The position numbers and the translations under genes were made by a program. This document shows positions 37,267 through 44,148 of a DNA stretch of 64,000 bases, piece after piece. The DNA is taken from the NCBI GenBank assembly GCA_025361565.1, contig JANYKN010000146.1, positions 52,619-116,618 of the forward strand, written 5' to 3'. The DNA comes from Bacteroidota bacterium (GTDB taxonomy: Bacteria; Bacteroidota; Bacteroidia; Bacteroidales; NBLH01). The notes under the pieces were generated by a model that was given only the letters and a program-made list of their open reading frames with translations, did no database searches and had not been told where the DNA came from. How positions within the stretch are numbered: position 1 is the stretch's first letter; each line of letters opens with the position of its first letter.

Positions 37267-37294
37267 ATGCAACCAATAACTTTTTGGGTTGCAT
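37267..37294. repeat. stem-loop in the rdgB-37435 divergent region
   Basis: ATGCAACC (37267-37274) is exactly complementary to GGTTGCAT (37287-37294) around a twelve-base loop. It lies between divergently transcribed genes, about 53 bases upstream of the promoter at 37347, and has no T-run. It may be an operator or simply a chance palindrome. Confidence 0.45.
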
Positions 37295-37346
37295 CAAAAA
37301 CAAAAATTTAAATGATTAATATAAATTTAGCATGCTTAAAAAATCT

Positions 37347-37377
37347 TTTGCCCAAAACCAAAAATTGAGTACTTTCG
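37347..37377 (+). promoter_or_regulatory. promoter copy 1 (of the 124-residue protein gene)
   Basis: TTTG (37347-37350), 19 bases, TACTTTCG (37370-37377): a -33/-7 promoter with one deviation in the -7 box. It is the core of a 46-base segment (37338-37383) repeated at 38010-38055 with 41 identical positions. Confidence 0.7.
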
Positions 37378-37434
37378 AACTGTTAATGGTTCTATAAATC
37401 TGTTTTTTATTATAATATTTTAATACAAATTAAA

Positions 37435-37809
37435 TTGATATCCTACAAAATTAATAACGACGGAATAATTGAAATAATTTTCTCAGGAAATATAGTTTAC
37501 AAAGATATTGCTGATTGGTTGACTAAATTCTCAGAAGTTCCAAGCCTTCCCAAAAAGATTAAATTATTATATGATATGAGGAACGCATGTCTGCTTATTG
37601 ATATGGTAAAACTTATTCAAATTACAAAAAAAACCGAAGAAGCAACAAATAAATTCGATAGTGTGCACACTGCCTTTTTGATGACCGAACTTGAAATAAG
37701 TACTTATTCGATGCTTTTTTCTTTTCTGGATGTTAATGGCAAAACCTCACGTAAAGTTTTCACCGATGAGACTAAAGCAAGAGATTGGTTGTCGAATCAG
37801 AATGTTTAG
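37435..37809 (+). CDS. unknown 124-residue protein, possibly STAS/SpoIIAA-like
   Basis: The protein is small, cytosolic and has no signal or membrane helix. The pattern ISYKINNDGIIEIIFSGNI at the start and the middle FLMTELEISTYSMLFSFLDV, with a last segment RKVFTDETKARDWL, fits the alternating alpha/beta SpoIIAA-like (STAS) fold seen in many single-domain Bacteroidota proteins, but the similarity is structural impression only. The start must be TTG at 37435, since no ATG occurs in frame before MRNACLLIDM near residue 47. Its promoter is a near-identical copy of the one in front of the deoxynucleoside kinase gene downstream, which suggests shared regulation. Function unknown. Confidence 0.65.
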   Translation: MISYKINNDGIIEIIFSGNIVYKDIADWLTKFSEVPSLPKKIKLLYDMRNACLLIDMVKLIQITKKTEEATNKFDSVHTAFLMTELEISTYSMLFSFLDVNGKTSRKVFTDETKARDWLSNQNV

Positions 37810-38018
37810 ATTGTTGTGATTTTAATCCATAAATTCCGCACATTTTATTTTGAGAATTTGCCAAACCTTTGAAATTCAGGTATATTTTAAATCGACGGTA
37901 TTGTCTTTAATCTAGGTTCAAACTAACAAAATTTACTGAAATATTATTCTGAAAAATTTTCTGCTTTTTTATCTATCAAAAGAATAGGGTAATCAAATTA
38001 TTGGATCTGAAAAAATCT

Positions 38019-38049
38019 TTTGCCCATACACAAAATTTGAGTACTTTCG
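38019..38049 (+). promoter_or_regulatory. promoter copy 2 (of the deoxynucleoside kinase gene)
   Basis: TTTG (38019-38022), 19 bases, TACTTTCG (38042-38049), the same architecture and almost the same spacer as the promoter at 37347-37377. The ATG is 41 bases downstream of the -7 box. Confidence 0.7.
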
Positions 38050-38090
38050 ACCTGTAGGAATTTCATCTATAATCTTTAATACGAACAATC

Positions 38091-38705
38091 ATGCACATAG
38101 CAATTGCTGGCAATATCGGATCGGGCAAAACTACATTAACAACCTTGTTGGCAAATCATTACAGGTGGGAAGCCCATTACGAAGATGTGGACGATAATCC
38201 ATATCTGAATGATTTTTACGAAGATATGCAACGCTGGTCGTTTAACCTCCAGGTTTATTTTTTGAACAGCCGTTTTAACCAGGTTTTAACAATCCGCTCA
38301 TCAGGAAAAACAGTTATTCAGGACAGAACAATATATGAAGATGCACATATTTTTGCACCTAACCTGCACGCCATGGGATTAATGAGCTCAAGGGATTTTG
38401 AAAACTATTTTTCACTTTTTGCACTAATGAGCAAATTGGTCCAACCACCAAATTTGTTGATTTATTTAAGGGCCTCGGTTCCCACATTGGTTAACCAAAT
38501 TCAAAAGCGCGGTCGCGAATATGAAAGCACCATCCGTCTGGATTATTTGATGCGCTTAAACGAAAGATATGAAGCATGGATTAATACATACGATTTGGGT
38601 AAATTATTGATTATTGATGTAAATAACCTTAATTTTCAGGATAATCCAAAGGATTTAAGTACAATTATCGATAAAATTGATGCAGAAATACACGGACTTT
38701 TTTAA
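38091..38705 (+). CDS. deoxynucleoside kinase family protein
   Basis: A 204-residue cytosolic enzyme. The P-loop GNIGSGKTT is at residues 7-15; then come YEDVDDNPYLNDFYED, the helix FNLQVYFLNSRFNQV, the ERS/DRS-like motif VIQDRTIYEDAHIF, and the lid RGREYESTIRLDYL. This set is that of the dNK/dGK/dCK group, which phosphorylates deoxynucleosides to monophosphates in the salvage pathway. Which base it prefers cannot be told from sequence. Its promoter is a copy of that of the preceding unknown gene, and a strong terminator follows, so it is monocistronic. With RdgB and the DNPH1-like protein it is one of three nucleotide-pool enzymes in the window. Confidence 0.9.
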   Translation: MHIAIAGNIGSGKTTLTTLLANHYRWEAHYEDVDDNPYLNDFYEDMQRWSFNLQVYFLNSRFNQVLTIRSSGKTVIQDRTIYEDAHIFAPNLHAMGLMSSRDFENYFSLFALMSKLVQPPNLLIYLRASVPTLVNQIQKRGREYESTIRLDYLMRLNERYEAWINTYDLGKLLIIDVNNLNFQDNPKDLSTIIDKIDAEIHGLF

Positions 38706-38727
38706 TAAATGCTCCATTTAAATAATA

Positions 38728-38761
38728 AAATTCCAATGCTAAGGCTTGGAATTTCTTTTTT
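38728..38761 (+). terminator. terminator of the deoxynucleoside kinase gene
   Basis: AAATTCCAA (38728-38736) pairs with TTGGAATTT (38746-38754) over a nine-base loop, followed by CTTTTTT. It starts 23 bases after the stop codon. Confidence 0.88.
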
Positions 38762-38786
38762 GTACACATTGCAAAATTAAACTGAT

Positions 38787-40220
38787 ATGGAAAACAAACA
38801 TTATATCCCAAATCGAAAAATTGAAGCCCTTTATTTATTAGCAGCTTTGCTATTTTTGATGTCTTGCTCAAACGGAAGTTCAAGTAGCACCAATGCTGAA
38901 AATATTGCAATCCCAAAAAGTTTCCAACCAGGTAAATTGGTCGAGAGGGTTGTTTGCAGCCAAAACCCTGATATGAGTTATGCAATTTATCTTCCGAGTT
39001 ATTATAATTCATCGAAAACTTATCCTGTAATTATTGCATTTGATGCACATGCAAGGGGAAAAATGGCAATTAACAGGTTTATTGATGCAGCCGAAAAATT
39101 TGGATATATTATTGTAGCTTCAAATAATGCAAAAAATGGTTTGGAAGACATTGATAATGTGGTTAATACTTTATTTATTGATGTTCTTGCGTTGCCTGGA
39201 ATTGACAAAAAAAGGGTTTATACAGCCGGATTTTCTGGAGGAGCACGCATAGCCTCTTCTGCGGCAATTTATAAAGGAGGAATAAAGGGCGTAATTGCTT
39301 GTGCTGGTGGAATGCCAACAACAGGCCAGGAATTGAGCAGAAAGTTTGATTTTGCAGGAATTGTTGGTTTGAATGATTTCAATTATCATGAAATGAAAAC
39401 CTTGGATAAAGCTCTGACTGAAAATGGGTTTACCAGTCAATTGTTTACTTTTGAAGGTACTCACGAGTGGCCCTCACCGTCGATTTTATCAAAAGCCGTT
39501 GAATGGCTTGAATTGATGGCGATGAAAAGAAAGGAAATCCCGATTAACGATAATCTGGTAAGGAATTATTTATCAGGATATTCCGATTGTATAAATCAAT
39601 TTGTAATGGATGGGAAAAACTACCAGGCTTACTTGTTGTACAATATTTTTCTTAAAGATTTAGAGGGACTTTATGATATTACTGATTTTAAGAAAAGCTA
39701 TGAAGCACTTTTAAAAAATCCCGAGATTGACAAATGCTTAAAAGCAGAAGAAACAAGCAGTAAAAACGAACAAAACGAGCAAGAAGCCTTGTTAAATATG
39801 TTTAAGTCAGGCAATTATTCAGGTCTTAAAAAGGAAATTTTAAACTTGAATAAAAACAGCACAGATAAGGACGAAGTGGTTGTTCATTCGGCAAAGCGAT
39901 TGTTGAGTTTTATTGGCATGGTTTGTTATATGTATACCGAGAATGCTGTTAATTCGCAAAACAAAGCAGCTTATAGCGGAGTAATTGAAATTTACACATT
40001 GGTTGATCCCAAAAATCCCGATAAGGAGTTTTATAAAGCTTGCCAGGCCATGATGGACAATCAGCCTGACAAAGCGCTTGAATATCTGCAAAAAGCCATT
40101 AATTTGGGTTATTATGATGCAGACAGGCTTCAAATCATTGGTTATTTTGAACAGCTAAGAACCAAGCCTGAATTTGATTTGGTTGTAAAGGGTGCGATGG
40201 AGAATTTTAATAAGCAGTAG
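38787..40220 (+). CDS. lipoprotein alpha/beta-hydrolase (esterase-like) with helical C-terminus
   Basis: A 477-residue protein. A signal sequence with lipobox LFLMSC places Cys27 as the lipidated residue. Residues 55-240 form an alpha/beta-hydrolase fold (SYAIYLPSYYNSSKTYPVII). The nucleophile is Ser150 in AGFSGGARIAS; Asp197 (GLNDFNY) and His226 (EGTHEWP) are the likely remaining triad members. This is the dienelactone hydrolase/PHB-depolymerase-like group. The C-terminal half (240-470) is helical, and the last part (MDNQPDKALEYLQKAINLGY) looks like a TPR repeat. The protein probably sits on the inner or outer membrane facing the periplasm. Substrate unknown. It stands alone. Confidence 0.78.
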   Translation: MENKHYIPNRKIEALYLLAALLFLMSCSNGSSSSTNAENIAIPKSFQPGKLVERVVCSQNPDMSYAIYLPSYYNSSKTYPVIIAFDAHARGKMAINRFIDAAEKFGYIIVASNNAKNGLEDIDNVVNTLFIDVLALPGIDKKRVYTAGFSGGARIASSAAIYKGGIKGVIACAGGMPTTGQELSRKFDFAGIVGLNDFNYHEMKTLDKALTENGFTSQLFTFEGTHEWPSPSILSKAVEWLELMAMKRKEIPINDNLVRNYLSGYSDCINQFVMDGKNYQAYLLYNIFLKDLEGLYDITDFKKSYEALLKNPEIDKCLKAEETSSKNEQNEQEALLNMFKSGNYSGLKKEILNLNKNSTDKDEVVVHSAKRLLSFIGMVCYMYTENAVNSQNKAAYSGVIEIYTLVDPKNPDKEFYKACQAMMDNQPDKALEYLQKAINLGYYDADRLQIIGYFEQLRTKPEFDLVVKGAMENFNKQ

Positions 40221-40266
40221 AACTGAAATGTTTTTTTATATTGCTGTTAATGTGAATAATACTTGT

Positions 40267-40297
40267 TTTGTTAGTTCATCAAGATTTGCTAAATTTG
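40267..40297 (+). promoter_or_regulatory. promoter of the MntA-HepT operon
   Basis: TTTG (40267-40270), 19 bases, TAAATTTG (40290-40297) is a full -33/-7 consensus; the ATG lies 18 bases after it. No autoregulatory palindrome overlaps it clearly. Confidence 0.7.
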
Positions 40298-40314
40298 AAT
40301 AAATATTTTAGAAT

Positions 40315-40617
40315 ATGTATTTGGATAAGTTTACAAATGAGATAAATAATTTATGTATTGAAAATAAAGTCAAATCACTTTATGTTTTTGGTTCAGTGTT
40401 GACAGATGAATTTTCCGAGAAAAGTGATATAGATTTGATTGTAGATATTGACTCTAATGATCCTTTTGATTATGCTGATAGTTATTTTAACTTGAAGTTT
40501 GCCTTGCAGGATCTTCTTGAACGGCCAATAGATTTGCTCGAAAACAAAGCAATTAAAAATCCATACATTCGTAATAATATTGACCATTCAAAGTCATTAA
40601 TCTATGCAAGACAATAA
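40315..40617 (+). CDS. MNT-type nucleotidyltransferase antitoxin (MntA)
   Basis: A 100-residue protein. The nucleotidyltransferase motif GS-x10-D-x-D is complete: Gly26-Ser27, then Asp38 and Asp40 (GSVLTDEFSEKSDIDL), with a third acidic residue probably Asp73 in RPIDLLEN. In characterised MntA-HepT modules the MNT protein inactivates the HEPN toxin by adding AMP groups to its active-site tyrosine. All three elements needed for catalysis are present, so this copy is predicted to be active. It overlaps the start of the HEPN gene by 14 bases, indicating translational coupling. Its own promoter lies at 40267-40297. Confidence 0.85.
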   Translation: MYLDKFTNEINNLCIENKVKSLYVFGSVLTDEFSEKSDIDLIVDIDSNDPFDYADSYFNLKFALQDLLERPIDLLENKAIKNPYIRNNIDHSKSLIYARQ

Positions 40618-40948
40618 GCAATATGATATTTTGGCTTGTTTAAAAGATATTGAACAATCTATTCTAGAAATTTATAGTTTTTTACCTGAAGAAAGAAACT
40701 TTTTTGTTTATCAAAAAGATTTGAAAACAAAAAAAGCTGTTGAACGCAATATTGAAATTATCGGTGAAGCTATGGATCGAATATTAAAAATTGATCCTAA
40801 TTTTAAAATAGAAAATTCAAGAAAGATTGTAGATACACGCAACAGGATTATTCATGGCTATGATAGTGTTTCAGATGATGTTATCTGGCTGATAGTTAAT
40901 CGTTATCTACCTGTTTTGGAAAAAGAAGTAAAAGAATTATTGAAATAG
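40604..40948 (+). CDS. HEPN domain ribonuclease toxin (HepT, DUF86)
   Basis: A 114-residue helical protein. The catalytic HEPN motif R-x4-H-x-Y is intact: Arg79, His84 and Tyr86 in DTRNRIIHGYDSV. The preceding helix KAVERNIEIIGEAMDRIL is the usual dimer-forming helix of DUF86 proteins. HepT toxins are RNases that act on RNA (including tRNA ends) and are silenced by AMPylation of the tyrosine in this motif by MntA. The tyrosine that would be modified is present here. The gene is translationally coupled to mntA. No further defence genes flank it, so it appears to be a stand-alone module. Confidence 0.85.
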   Translation: MQDNKQYDILACLKDIEQSILEIYSFLPEERNFFVYQKDLKTKKAVERNIEIIGEAMDRILKIDPNFKIENSRKIVDTRNRIIHGYDSVSDDVIWLIVNRYLPVLEKEVKELLK

Positions 40949-41035
40949 TTTCAAATAAAAATGAGACTGTAATTCATAGAAAATTTGATGGATATTTGTT
41001 TTTTATTTATGGTTTAAAATTTTAGGAATTTTCAT

Positions 41036-41734
41036 TTAACCCAACAAATTCCTAGGCACAGTTGCCACAAAATCCTTCAAATAAAGAGGTTCAAAATAGG
41101 CTACATCTACAAAATCTTTGTTTTGCCAAGCAGCATATGATAAACCGATCATATCTCTGGCACTACAGATAACATGATCAATAAAAAATGCATTAGGAAA
41201 TTGTATATTTTCCTTGCATTTTTCCGCACCATTTCCAAAAAAAAGTACTTTCCGTACCTTCAAAATATCCTTAAATGATTGTTCATCAATAATCTCTGCC
41301 GAAATATCTTTTTTTAATTGATTTTGGGTATCATAAAAGGCAGTGTAAACTTCCATTCTGCGGGCATCAATCATAGGGCAAAGCCAACTTTCGTTTTCAA
41401 TAATTATGTTGGGATTGTTTAAAACTCCATGTGTGAGCGCCTGTAATGTGCTTACGGCAATTAACGGAATATCGGCTGCATAGGCAATTCCTTTAGCGGC
41501 AGAAATGCCAATCCTTAAACCTGTATAAGAGCCTGGGCCTTTGCTTACCGCTACTGCATTGAGTTGTTTAATTGAAAATCCGGTTTCTTTGAATAACTCA
41601 TCAATAAAAACGGTTAATAATCTTGCATGTTGCTGACCATCAATATTTTCCTTGATTGCAAGCAGTTTGCCGTTTTCTGATAATGATGCAGAGCATGTTT
41701 CAGTTGCAGTTTCTAAATTCAGAATTAAAGTCAT
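41036..41734 (-). CDS. tsaB: tRNA threonylcarbamoyladenosine biosynthesis protein TsaB
   Basis: A 232-residue protein of the ASKHA fold. The start MTLILNLETATETCSASL, the middle AVSKGPGSYTGLRIGISAAK and DIPLIAVSTLQAL are characteristic. TsaB works with TsaD and TsaE to place the t6A modification on tRNAs that read ANN codons. It is degenerate in metal binding compared with TsaD, as expected. It is monocistronic on the minus strand; a TACCTTTG -7 element is at 41755-41762. The C-terminal YFEPLYLKDFVATVP is also typical. Confidence 0.94.
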   Translation of the reverse strand: MTLILNLETATETCSASLSENGKLLAIKENIDGQQHARLLTVFIDELFKETGFSIKQLNAVAVSKGPGSYTGLRIGISAAKGIAYAADIPLIAVSTLQALTHGVLNNPNIIIENESWLCPMIDARRMEVYTAFYDTQNQLKKDISAEIIDEQSFKDILKVRKVLFFGNGAEKCKENIQFPNAFFIDHVICSARDMIGLSYAAWQNKDFVDVAYFEPLYLKDFVATVPRNLLG

Positions 41735-41754
41735 AAATAAATTTTAAAGAAGCA

Positions 41755-41762
41755 CAAAGGTA
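41755..41762 (-). promoter_or_regulatory. candidate -7 element for tsaB
   Basis: TACCTTTG on the minus strand fits TAnnTTTG and lies 21 bases before the ATG; no clear -33 TTTG is seen upstream of it. Confidence 0.45.
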
Positions 41763-41835
41763 TGTATTTTTGTAAAAAGCTGCTTTATAATAATTTCAAA
41801 CTTAGCTTGACATAAAAATATAAAATATTAGAAAA

Positions 41836-42825
41836 ATGGAATATCGATATTTAGGCAATACAGGAATGAAAGTTAGTGCGCTTTCATTGGGATCGTGGGT
41901 AACTTTTGGTGAGCAAATAGACGTAGAATTGGCTTATAAAGTAATGAAAGCCGCTTATGAACATGGAGTTAATTTTTTTGACAATGCGGAAGCATATGCT
42001 CGTGGCGAGTCGGAAATTTTAATGGGAAAAGTAATTCAGAAAGCAGGATGGAAACGTTCCGACTTGGTTTTATCAACAAAAATATTTTGGGGTGGGAGCG
42101 GGCCGAACGACAAAGGACTTTCGCGAAAGCACATTATCGAAGGTACATTGGCTGCACTTGAACGCCTACAAACCAGCTATGTGGACATGATTTTTTGCCA
42201 TCGTCCCGATTTGCATACTCCAATTGAAGAGACAGTACGTGCCATGAATTATATCATCAACTCAGGAATGGCATTTTACTGGGGCACAAGCGAATGGAGC
42301 GCAGAACAAATAAGAGAAGCCTATGACATTGCAAAATGCGAACACCTGATTGCCCCTAGTATGGAGCAGCCGCAATACAACATGTTGCATCGCGAAAGGA
42401 TAGAAGTTGAATATCTAGGTTTATTCAAAGATTTTAAAATGGGAACCACTATTTGGAGTCCTCTGGCAAGCGGTATTTTAACTGGAAAATATAACAATTT
42501 TATCCCTGAAAACAGCCGTCTGGCCATGCCAAATTACAAATGGATTTTTGATCGCTATGGAAAAAAAGGTGAATTTGAGAAAACAAAAAAATTAAGTGAA
42601 CTTGCCGCAGAACTTGAAATACCAATGGCTCAGCTTGCCCTGGCTTGGTGCTTAAAAAATCCAAATGTGAGTACCGTAATTACAGGAGCCGCCAAAGTAG
42701 AACAGGTTAACGAAAATATGAAAGCTTTACAAGCGGTTAATAAATTAAATGATGAGATAATAAGCAAAATTGAGTTGATATTAGCAAATAAACCATCGCC
42801 AGTTGATGATTGGCGCGAAAAATAA
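41836..42825 (+). CDS. aldo/keto reductase, Kv-beta-like group
   Basis: A 329-residue barrel. The tetrad is Asp and Tyr in FFDNAEAYARGESE, Lys in LVLSTKIFWGG, and His in MIFCHRPDLHTP. Motifs YRYLGNTGMKVSALSLGSW at the start and VTFGEQIDVELAYKVM place it with the voltage-gated potassium channel beta-subunit and YajO-like reductases, which reduce aldehydes with NADPH. No potassium channel gene is nearby, so a metabolic detoxification role is more probable. ModA follows after only 15 bases, so the two genes may share an mRNA, although no functional link is obvious. Confidence 0.9.
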   Translation: MEYRYLGNTGMKVSALSLGSWVTFGEQIDVELAYKVMKAAYEHGVNFFDNAEAYARGESEILMGKVIQKAGWKRSDLVLSTKIFWGGSGPNDKGLSRKHIIEGTLAALERLQTSYVDMIFCHRPDLHTPIEETVRAMNYIINSGMAFYWGTSEWSAEQIREAYDIAKCEHLIAPSMEQPQYNMLHRERIEVEYLGLFKDFKMGTTIWSPLASGILTGKYNNFIPENSRLAMPNYKWIFDRYGKKGEFEKTKKLSELAAELEIPMAQLALAWCLKNPNVSTVITGAAKVEQVNENMKALQAVNKLNDEIISKIELILANKPSPVDDWREK

Positions 42826-42840
42826 TTCTAAATATTTTAT

Positions 42841-43608
42841 ATGAAAACGAATATTTTACTAATCATTTCCATTTTTTTTATAACCATCAACTTTTCGTGT
42901 ACGTCAGCAAATAATAAGGGAATACGCATTGCTGTAACAGCCAACCTGAAATTGGCAATGGATTCAATAACTCAGGTTTTTGAGAAAGAAACCGGAATCA
43001 AAGTCGAAATGTCATCGGCAAGTTCGGGCAATTTGACAGCTCAAATCAGAAATGGAGCGCCATTTGATGTTTTTCTTTCAGCTGATAAAAAGTATCCATT
43101 GGCACTTTACAAAGATAATTTAACCATTGGGATGCCTTTATTCTTTTGCGAAGGAATACTTATTGTCTGGACAAGAAAGGACTTTGTTCCCGATTCTAGT
43201 TTAAATTTTTTAGCAACCGACGAAGTAAAAAAGATTGCAATTGCTAATCCCAAAAATGCACCCTATGGAATTGCTGCTTTAGAAGTAATGGATCACTTAA
43301 AGCTTTATCATTCAATACAATCAAAATTGGTTTATGCCGAAAACGTTTCGCAACTAAACCAATATTTGGTTGGTGGGATGGTGGATGTTGGTTTCACAAG
43401 TAAATCAGCTGTTTTATTGCCACAACTTTCGAAAAAGGGGAATTGGATAGAAATCGATTCTAATTTATATAATCCAATAAATCAGTATATTGTGCAATTG
43501 AAACAAAAAAATGGAGATGAATCAAAAGCTAAGAAATATATAGATTTTATTTTGGGCGAACGAGCACAACGAATTTTGAAAGATTTTGGGTATAAAACTA
43601 AATTCTGA
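42841..43608 (+). CDS. modA: molybdate/tungstate-binding lipoprotein (ModA)
   Basis: A 255-residue protein. The signal peptide ends in the lipobox of ITINFSCTSANN (Cys20). The binding protein fold of ModA follows: IRIAVTANLKLAMDSITQVF, KVEMSSASSGNLTAQI, APFDVFLSADKKYP, then IAIANPKNAPYGIAALEVM, all typical oxyanion-contact regions. It should capture molybdate or tungstate in the periplasm for an ABC transporter. The membrane (ModB) and ATPase (ModC) genes that normally follow are absent; the next gene is a small di-Mop protein. The partner permease must be elsewhere or lost. A 15-base gap links it to the aldo/keto reductase gene. Confidence 0.88.
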   Translation: MKTNILLIISIFFITINFSCTSANNKGIRIAVTANLKLAMDSITQVFEKETGIKVEMSSASSGNLTAQIRNGAPFDVFLSADKKYPLALYKDNLTIGMPLFFCEGILIVWTRKDFVPDSSLNFLATDEVKKIAIANPKNAPYGIAALEVMDHLKLYHSIQSKLVYAENVSQLNQYLVGGMVDVGFTSKSAVLLPQLSKKGNWIEIDSNLYNPINQYIVQLKQKNGDESKAKKYIDFILGERAQRILKDFGYKTKF

Positions 43609-43716
43609 AATTGATAAACCCTAATTGATTAATTTAAACAACTTGCCACTTCATAGCATGGAAGTTAGTGTTATATCATTTTTATTAAATTGAAATCGCC
43701 TTATTAATAGGTTTAA

Positions 43717-44118
43717 ATGAATATCTTATCAGGAGTAATAATCGAAGTAAGCTCACATCAAGGAATTTCACTTGTGGATATCCGAATTGGAGATGATGAA
43801 TTTAGTTCATTGATTATCAATTCAGAAGCTACTCAAGAATATATTTTTAAAGGTAATAAGGTGAATCTGCTTTTTAAAGAAACTGAAATTTCGTTGAAAA
43901 GATACCACGAAAAAAGTGTAAAACGCCAGAATAAAGTTGTAGTTGATGTGGTTTCAATTGTTCGCGGGCAAATTTTGAGCGAGGTTAAAGTCAAGTATAA
44001 AAATGTGGTGCTCACGGCCATAGTATTAACCCGAATCTTAAATGAACTTGCTCTTGAAGTAGGAAAAAAAGCCATTTTAATTTTGCGTTCGCAGGAAGTC
44101 TTGTTGAGTAAAGTGTAA
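43717..44118 (+). CDS. di-Mop (TOBE) molybdate-binding protein
   Basis: A 133-residue protein made of two units of about 65 residues. The first runs MNILSGVIIEVSSHQGISLV to EISLKRYHE, and the second runs VVVDVVSIVRGQILSEVKV to AILILRSQEVLLSK. Each has the small OB-like Mop/TOBE layout found in molbindins, the C-terminus of ModC and the ModE sensor domain. There is no DNA-binding or ATPase domain, so it is a free cytosolic oxyanion-binding protein, perhaps a storage or buffering molbindin. The second unit is divergent and its binding residues cannot be confirmed by eye. It stands 108 bases after modA on the same strand. Confidence 0.75.
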   Translation: MNILSGVIIEVSSHQGISLVDIRIGDDEFSSLIINSEATQEYIFKGNKVNLLFKETEISLKRYHEKSVKRQNKVVVDVVSIVRGQILSEVKVKYKNVVLTAIVLTRILNELALEVGKKAILILRSQEVLLSKV

Positions 44119-44148
44119 TTTTGAAAGTATCAAATGTGTAAAATGAAA

